DNA from: Petrolisthes cinctipes
Lineage: Eukaryota > Arthropoda > Malacostraca > Decapoda > Porcellanidae
Assembly: GCA_033782935.1 (NCBI GenBank)
Contig: JAWQEG010000365.1
Span: 186,001 to 250,000 of the forward strand
Direction: 5' to 3'
Length of the DNA: 64,000 nucleotides
This document shows, piece after piece, positions 58,050-64,000 of this stretch (position 1 is the first letter of the stretch; the number at the start of each line of letters is the position of its first letter). The notes under the pieces were generated by a model. It was not told where the DNA came from. It ran no database searches and saw nothing but the letters and a program-made list of their open reading frames with translations. The position numbers and the translations under genes were made by a program.

Positions 58050-59090
58050 TCCTGACTCAATTATTATTGAAAGCAATACATTGCTGAGCATTACAACAAC
58101 ATGATTGATAATACACAGGAAGAGTGTTAAACGCATAGCAACTATTCATATGTTTATTGTTGTGCTTTGAAAACTACAAGTGTAAATTTGATATGAATAT
58201 GAATGAAGACCACCCTAGGCCTAGAACACCTTAATAGACGAATGAAAAGGTTATTATAAAGAGGTGGGAGGGACAAAAACCACGAAGAAAGGAGGGAAAG
58301 CAAGAGTAAAGAAATTAAAAGGAAAGGAGACTGGTGTCCAAAGGGTCCAAAGGGGCGCCAAGATGTTTAGAACAAGAGCTGTATTTGAGGTTCTATCAAG
58401 GACTGAAGGTATTAACAAGGGTTCTAGGTGCAAACAAGAGCAGTGCTAGTGGTTCTAACAATACTATGTGTGTGTGTGTGTGTTTGTGTGCAATCTTCGA
58501 TATTATGTTTGATAGGGGTTGTGTGTAGATTCTAACGTGGGCTGTACTGAAGGTTCTAACAAGGGTTGTGTTGTTAATTCGTGTTTTCCATTATGAAGTT
58601 GATAGTGTTGGCAGAACTTTCTAACAACGGTTCTAAGTTCTAAAAAAAATGTGTTGGTTCTAACAAGTGCTGTAGGTTCCTGCAGTACAACACAATGGCT
58701 GTCGACTGATCTGACCGTCGAAGTACCAGGGTCCGTCACATAAATACATTAGTAAAAGAGTTAGAATTACTGAAAATAAAATTGGTTAAGAAACGAGTTT
58801 TAGTTAAAGAATTACAATGAATAAATGAATGAATCACACATTTATTAACTAAAAAGAATAAATTGCGTACAAGATTCAGAATAAGTAATAGATATTAAGG
58901 CAGATTAGTAATAATTAAATGGTATTGGCATTAGTGAATTAAACATATAATTATGAAGGTTACTTAATGTTTAAAGGAGTCATTAATTTGTCATATTACA
59001 CATGAATCGTGGCCATGTATTTACCCGATATTTGGCTAAGCGATTTCACTTTCCCCACAAATAAGTCCAGCTTTTAGAGGATTTCCTGTA
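58050..59090. other. No gene; GGTTCTAACAAG repeats
   Basis: Between 58380 and 58690 the word GGTTCTAACAAGGG (or close variants) recurs about eight times at irregular spacing with GCTGT. The rest is AT-rich with nothing recognisable. Confidence 0.5.
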
Positions 59091-61010
59091 CTAGCTGTCC
59101 CTCCTCTCAATCACCTTCTTCCTCGTCCTACAGTAACTTCCAGGATTAGGGTTGTCTTCTTTCATCCTCAAATCAGAATATCTAACTCTTATACTTACGT
59201 TTTCACTGCTGATTTCATTATAACCAGAAGAGGCTGCTTTGGTACACATATGTTGTCCAACAGTGATTCCGTCCAGCATAATATGATTTAAGTCTCCATC
59301 GTTGGTTAGAAGTGTCCACTGTAAAAGAACAAATATTGTATTTGAGCCTTTATATACACGAATAAATACTGGAATCCGTCACTATATTCCACACACACTC
59401 GGCCCCTCACTGACAACCACCTAATATTTTCATAGGCTTATGAAATTAATATTTCATTCCTTGAAGATCACCAAATGTTTTCTCTGTCTTTTGAAATACA
59501 TTATGTGCTTAAATAAGACCACCAGATATTCTATCAGGCTTAAATTATTCATTTTACGCATTGTTGTCCATGCTTCTGTTAATTTACTTCTCGTTCCTTG
59601 AATACAATCATAATTATGTGTCCCCAGGTTTCGTATTTTAATTTCACACTCATTGAAGTAATTTAATTAAATGACTTACCACCCTTCCGTTATTCACTCT
59701 ATTTTCATGAAAGACTATAAAAAAAATATTTATTTAAGTTATTCATTTTACACTAATTAAAGACAAGTAAATGTATTCCCAGATATATTATCCAACCTTT
59801 CAATTACCTTCCACCTCGTCCCTCTCATCTATAAATCTAAATCTAAAACGGTTTGCGCGTTTTTTATTTATAATTTTCCTGATGGAATATGATATCAACT
59901 ACACAGCAAATATTTACACAAATTGGTAGTTACTTGTAACTTTTAAACACTTCTCTTTGCTATGAAGAGATCCGGTGCATTTACACTATCATAATAATAA
60001 TTATACGCAGGTTTGTTATATGAAGGAGTAAAATGTTAGAGAATCGTGTGTGTATGTGTGTGTTGCTGCAATGATTAAACACTCCTTTTCTGTTCATCAG
60101 CTGTTCCTAATTTTCCTTTTTCATTTTTGTTTATGCCCTATTTTCCTTCTATTTCCTTCGTGCTTGCTGTCCGTCCTTTCTATCACCTGTTCCCTGGTGC
60201 TACAATGTCTTCCCGTGCAAACGTAACTATGGTCCTACTTACCTCACCACCACAAAAGCCAGCACATTCAAACCCAGCACTGCAACTAGACGCCATGTTG
60301 CTGGGGAAATCAAGCACGTCCAGTTCACCCTCAGCAACATGGACGTAGCTACGGCATTTGCACTCGGGTTCATCCTGTGACCTATTGTAAATAAAATGTC
60401 AAATTTGTAAGTAATGACATGGGTATTGTAAATCATTTTTATGTATAACACCGGTGTTTTAAAAACAACTTTATTTAACCAATTTGTAAATAATATATAT
60501 CATAACACAATTGTAACTTATACTCTGTTGTAAATAATAATAAGAATCTGTAAATCATATCACGGTTTTGTAAATTATAACTTGGGTTTGTAAACAATAT
60601 TATGGGTGGTAAAAACCAATTCATGTTTTTATGTAATAATACTTGACGGATTAGAAAGTAATACAATTTGTGTAACACTGCTTATTCTTTTGTCCTGTTG
60701 TATACATAAAGGTTAATACTAAATATAAGAAGACAACTCTAATACCAGACGACCCAGTAGGACAAACAAGGTGACAGATGAGTTGAAGAATTGTAAGTGT
60801 TGTAAATAGATAGGACATCATTTGCTTTTTGGCGAATTGGAGGACATTTGATTTCATCAACCTATATCGTAAAACATTCGAGTACGGGATATGTTTCCTT
60901 GCAATGCTTGGGGGAATCACCTGACCTCTATATCACTCACAATGAATAAACCTCTGAAATATTTACCTGGTGAGAGCAATGGCGAATAGGAGTATAAGGA
61001 GTGACTTCAT
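59091..61010 (-). CDS. Small secreted cysteine-rich protein, three exons
   Basis: Exons on the minus strand: 61010-60967 (signal peptide MKSLLILLFAIALT; donor AG/GTAAAT), 60381-60243 (CKCRSYVHVAEGELDVLDF, MASSCSAGFECAGFCGGE; borders ACAATAG/G and GAG/GTAAGT) and 59318 down to a stop at 59091 (WTLLTNDGDLNHIML, GITVGQHMCTKAAS). Phases agree: 44 + 139 nt make 61 whole codons. The mature protein of about 120 residues would be secreted and has seven cysteines. I do not recognise the family. The end of exon 3 (RKKVIERRDS) resembles the dispersed 210-bp repeat, and a strong donor (AAC/GTAAGTAT) lies before it near 59195. The last exon may therefore really end there. Confidence 0.6.
60385..60645. repeat. 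Degenerate short tandem in intron 1
   Basis: The word TTTGTAAAT(A/C)AT with following TAT/CAC recurs about every 25-30 bp, some eight times. It lies between exons 1 and 2 of the secreted-protein gene. Confidence 0.6.
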
Positions 61011-61144
61011 GGTAACTATAATGGGGTAACTGTTACCGGCAGATTTTGAGGATGAAAGAAAGCAGCTGTACTTGTAGGTCCAGAAAACTCTGTAGGACGA
61101 ACAGCAGTGAGGAAGAAGAGTAACAGCCAGTACGCAGTCAGTTG

Positions 61145-61153
61145 CTATATATA
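61145..61153 (-). promoter_or_regulatory. TATA box of the left secreted-protein gene
   Basis: On the minus strand TATATATAG, about 135 bp before the ATG. The mirror copy has the same box at 63561-63569. A MITE starts 12 bp upstream of the box in this copy only. Confidence 0.55.
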
Positions 61154-61166
61154 TGTAGTGAATGTA

Positions 61167-61327
61167 CAGTCGGCGGCAAAAGTCCTGTCGCCTCACTTGC
61201 TTCACCGAGGCACGCGATGTTCAGACTCGAGATTATTTGATGTAGAAAACGTGCGTATTTCTCGTGTCCATGAACATTGCGTGCCTCGGTTAAGCAAGTG
61301 AGGCGACAGGACTTCTGCTGCCGACTG
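61167..61327. mobile_element. TA-flanked MITE in the left promoter
   Basis: 161 bp with ends CAGTCGGCGGCAAAAGTCCT / CAGTCGGCAGCAGAAGTCCT (reversed right end), and TA on both sides (61165-61166, 61328-61329). The mirror arm shows the empty site (GAATGTACCATCG near 63546-63558 on the opposite strand). Confidence 0.95.
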
Positions 61328-61955
61328 TACCATCGTGGGAAAATGGCATATTATTACGCGAGATAATCAACGTGGGAACTTCACTTATGTCAAACTTAAT
61401 GAGATTGCAGTTCAATATTCCGTTTCATTTTTTAAGTGAGGGAAATGTACCGGCTCGATCATGAATTATTATTTGGTTGTCTTTTTCGAACAATGTAAGG
61501 AATCCCAAACAAATTACACGTAAGGCTTACAGGCTATATTCCACCATTTATACTGTGGTGAAAATCTACTATGTAATATAACCGGGACAAAACCTGAATC
61601 AGACTCACAAGACACCTGCTGCTTCTCACGAAAGTCATATGACTAGATAAAGCGATTTTATACCAACATGTGCCCGTTACAATGGTGAGGAGAAATCATG
61701 TGAAAGGTGATTAAATCATGATTATAAGATTAGACAATCAATATCCTAGCGTTTCCCTTATCTTTCTGTCCCAAATTTCATTCAGTGTCCTTCGTTCCTG
61801 CTGCTCCTCCTTGCCTTCTATTTCCTTAATGTTTGCTGTCCCTCCTTTCCTTCTTTTCCCCTAAAATATCTGATCAGTTGCGGCAGTTGGCGGTAGAGGT
61901 AGAATGAAGTGTTTATAGTCACCTTGAGAAAAAACGTGAGAACAACCCTACAGTA

Positions 61956-62150
61956 CAGTCGGCCTCAGGAATTCGTACACAGAGCATTGGTTAACAGGTG
62001 TTTTTATTCTGCACATGCTGTAAGGATATTTCTGCTGACTGATTCAATTATTAGCCAAATATCATTACTAGGAAATTTTGGTACTCAATTTTCTAGTTGT
62101 TACGAACCATTGATGTCACAGTGGTGTATACGAATTCCTGAGGCCGACTG
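61956..62150. mobile_element. TA-flanked MITE
   Basis: 195 bp with perfect ends CAGTCGGCCTCAGGAATTCG, and TA on both sides (61954-61955, 62151-62152). It shares only CAGTCGGC with the promoter MITE. Confidence 0.85.
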
Positions 62151-62386
62151 TACATTAGTGCCGCACATGTTCAGGTCCACATCCATCAAAAGACCCTTGC
62201 CTGAATACACCCGTTTGTTTCCATAGCAATGAATACATTAGCATTGGAACAGCGTAATAGGAATTGTTAGAGGACAATAAAATCCCTTCCTCAACTTATG
62301 CAGGAGTTGTTAAACAATCAACATCCTCCCACCCTCGCTCCAAAACGAATAATATATATATATATATTTTTTTCTATACCTCAACC

Positions 62387-62772
62387 TCGGGGCTGTAGGC
62401 TATCAGTAGCCCGTGACTCTTGCGAGGCCCCGTGATTATTGGGTGTCGCACCAGATGAGACAGTGGAGCTTCGTGGTGATGTTGGTCACTGCCCTCTGGA
62501 CTATAGTCCAGAGGGCAGTGTGTTGGTACCGTAGCTTATTCTTCTGCCCCGTACCGTAGCATCTTGGAATATGGTCAGGCATCTTCTATGTAGTGAGTTG
62601 ACGACGATGTAGGGGGTAATTTCTTGACGTGCCGGCGTAGCTAGGATAATTGACGAACAGCTGGACCCAGTTCACCTAAGAAAAATCCCAGACGTTTTCT
62701 CATGGTTTCGAACCCGGGTCCTTGACATTGGCAGTCCGTCTCTTTTTCCATTCTGCCACCGCCTCCCCATTA
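62387..62772 (-). mobile_element. tRNA-derived SINE with intact head
   Basis: Minus strand: A box TGGCAGAATGG, B box GGTTCGAAACC, body GAAAACGTCTGGGATTTTTC. The anticodon arm is unclear (possibly GCC or a Leu/Ser-type head). The copy at 40765-41107 is homologous throughout. It contains a perfect 34-bp palindrome at 62489-62522. Confidence 0.65.
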
Positions 62773-63560
62773 ATATAGTAGTATCTGATTCAATGATGAC
62801 ACTACTGGTAGCACATTACAAAACGTTACTTGTAAGATATCATCCCGCATAAATATGGGAGCAGGAATATTGAACCTAACCAACTCCCTACAATATTAAA
62901 CTAAATACTACACTGTCCACCAAGTCAACTGTTCTGGAAGGTCTCATCGTCACATGTCCAGCTTCCTCTCTCTAATAAGTATGAGGTTCATACTTCCCTT
63001 TACGACATCACTAATCAAGATGTTCCACTAACTAATGAGGCAAGATGAGGATGTTTCTGACCTAGTATTGGAGCAGCAGGAACGAAGGACACTGAATGAA
63101 ATTTGGGACAGAAAGATAAGGGAAACGCTAGGATATTGATTGTCTAATCTTATAATCATGATTTAATCACCTTTCACATGATTTCTCCTCACCATTGTAA
63201 CGGGCACATGTTGGTATAAAATCGCTTTATCTAGTCATATGACTTTCGTGAGAAGCAGCAGGTGTCTTGTGAGTCTGATTCAGGTTTTGTCCCGGTTATA
63301 TTACATAGTAGATTTTCACCACAGTATAAATGGTGGAATATAGCCTGTAAGCCTTACGTGTAATTTGTTTGGGATTCCTTACATTGTTCGAAAAAGACAA
63401 CCAAATAATAATTCATGATCGAGCCGGTACATTTCCCTCACGTAAAAAATGAAACGGAATATTGAACTGCAATCTCATTAGGTTTGACATAAGTGAAATC
63501 CCCACGTTGATTATCTCGCGTAACAATATGCCATTTTCCCACGATGGTACATTCACTACA

Positions 63561-63569
63561 TATATATAG
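63561..63569 (+). promoter_or_regulatory. TATA box of the right secreted-protein gene
   Basis: TATATATAG, 135 bp upstream of the ATG at 63704. No insertion nearby in this copy. Confidence 0.55.
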
Positions 63570-63703
63570 CAACTGACTGCGTACTGGCTGTTACTCTTCT
63601 TCCTCACTGCTGTTCGTCCTACAGAGTTTTCTGGACCTACAAGTACAGCTGCTTTCTTTCATCCTCAAAATCTGCCGGTAACAGTTACCCCATTATAGTT
63701 ACC

Positions 63704-63747
63704 ATGAAGTCACTCCTTATACTCCTATTCGCCATTGCTCTCACCAG
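63704..63747 (+). CDS. Secreted cysteine-rich protein paralogue, exon 1
   Basis: Same first exon as the left gene: MKSLLILLFAIALT and a donor AG/GTAAAT. The remaining exons would lie beyond the window. It is transcribed away from the left gene, so the pair is head to head. Whether this copy is complete cannot be seen. Confidence 0.6.
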
Positions 63748-64000
63748 GTAAATATTTCAGAGGTTTATTCATTGTGAGTGATATAGAGGTCAGGTGATTC
63801 CCCCAAGCATTGCAAGGAAACATATCCCGTACTCGAATGTTTTACGATATAGGTTGATGAAATCAAATGTCCTCCATTTCGCCAAAAAGCAAATGATGTC
63901 CTATCTATTTACAACACTTACAATTCTTCAACTCATCTGTCACCTTGTTTGTCCTACTGGGTCGTCTGGTATTAGAGTCGTCTTCTTATATTTAGTATTA

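Larger units (their letters stand above)
60714..61807 (-). repeat. Left arm of large inverted duplication
   Basis: Matches 63070-64000 as reverse complement with few differences. Without the MITE and one TA (163 bp) its length is 931 bp, the same as the right arm. It contains exon 1, the promoter and upstream sequence of the secreted-protein gene. Confidence 0.9.
61808..63069. other. Spacer of the inverted duplication
   Basis: 1262 bp between the arms. It holds a fragment of the dispersed repeat, a MITE (61956-62150) and a SINE (62387-62772). 62775-63069 shows nothing recognisable. Confidence 0.6.
63070..64000 (+). repeat. Right arm of large inverted duplication
   Basis: Mirror of 60714-61807. 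It reaches the window end, so the duplication continues outside. Confidence 0.9.

Noticed and set aside
63070..64000. Inverted arm as an assembly artefact
   Set aside because: The arms differ by scattered substitutions and by a clean MITE insertion, so they are not one sequence written twice, although long-read proof is lacking.

Overview
This 64 kb window is eukaryotic: AT-rich, full of microsatellites, with spliced genes (GT/AG exons) and layer on layer of transposable elements. The mix of RNase H-bearing I-group LINEs, an RTE-like LINE, HARBI1-type transposases, a Helitron, many TA-flanked MITEs and tRNA-derived SINEs with a core motif (CCTAGCAG..AATAGGTAC) fits an arthropod, most likely a decapod crustacean. 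The organism is an inference from repeat content, not a direct read-out. No bacterial operons, rRNA, functional tRNA genes or CRISPR arrays were seen.

Layout. 0.46-2.05 kb: a P-element-like transposon (TIRs, 8-bp TSD, start of a THAP domain). 2.4-11.3 kb: a minus-strand I-group LINE (ORF1, endonuclease, RT, RNase H, all broken), split by a plus-strand I-group LINE at 6.6-11.0 kb that kept long open frames despite two internal deletions. 13.7-13.9 kb: a SINE. 13.9-26.6 kb: a PIF/Harbinger (HARBI1-type) element invaded by a Helitron (16.8-18.2 kb) and by a 6.4 kb TIR-flanked insertion (19.05-25.47 kb); that insertion holds an RTE-like LINE, itself hit by a SINE and a TTAA MITE. 26.9-27.5 kb: mariner-type MITEs. 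27.84-28.14 kb: first coding exon of a THAP-domain gene. 31.85-40.38 kb: a gypsy-like LTR retrotransposon with 606/597-bp LTRs that match except for one GTT repeat-number change, inserted in the RNase H domain of another I-group LINE. 42.6-45.8 kb: a spliced minus-strand gene for a secreted protein with acidic repeats and two pacifastin/VWC-like cysteine modules. 46-48.4 kb: microsatellites and MITEs. 48.66-54.2 kb: a TAA-flanked Harbinger-type element carrying inside it a second copy of the 13.9-kb element. 54.7-55.5 kb: a hAT end and transposase C-terminus. 56-58 kb: more MITEs. 59.1-64.0 kb: a small secreted cysteine-rich protein gene (minus strand) and, past a spacer, an inverted duplicate of its promoter and first exon (plus strand) that runs off the window.

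How the parts relate. Many insertions can be proved by comparing occupied and empty sites inside the window: the Helitron and the 6.4-kb insertion against the second Harbinger copy, the gypsy element against its rejoined LINE target, and a promoter MITE against the mirror copy. Host content is small: a THAP gene, the pacifastin-like gene, and the duplicated secreted-protein pair. The most interesting points are the gypsy element with matching LTRs but dead enzymes, the pacifastin-like gene with a MITE in its repeat exon, and the head-to-head gene pair in which only one promoter carries a MITE next to its TATA box.
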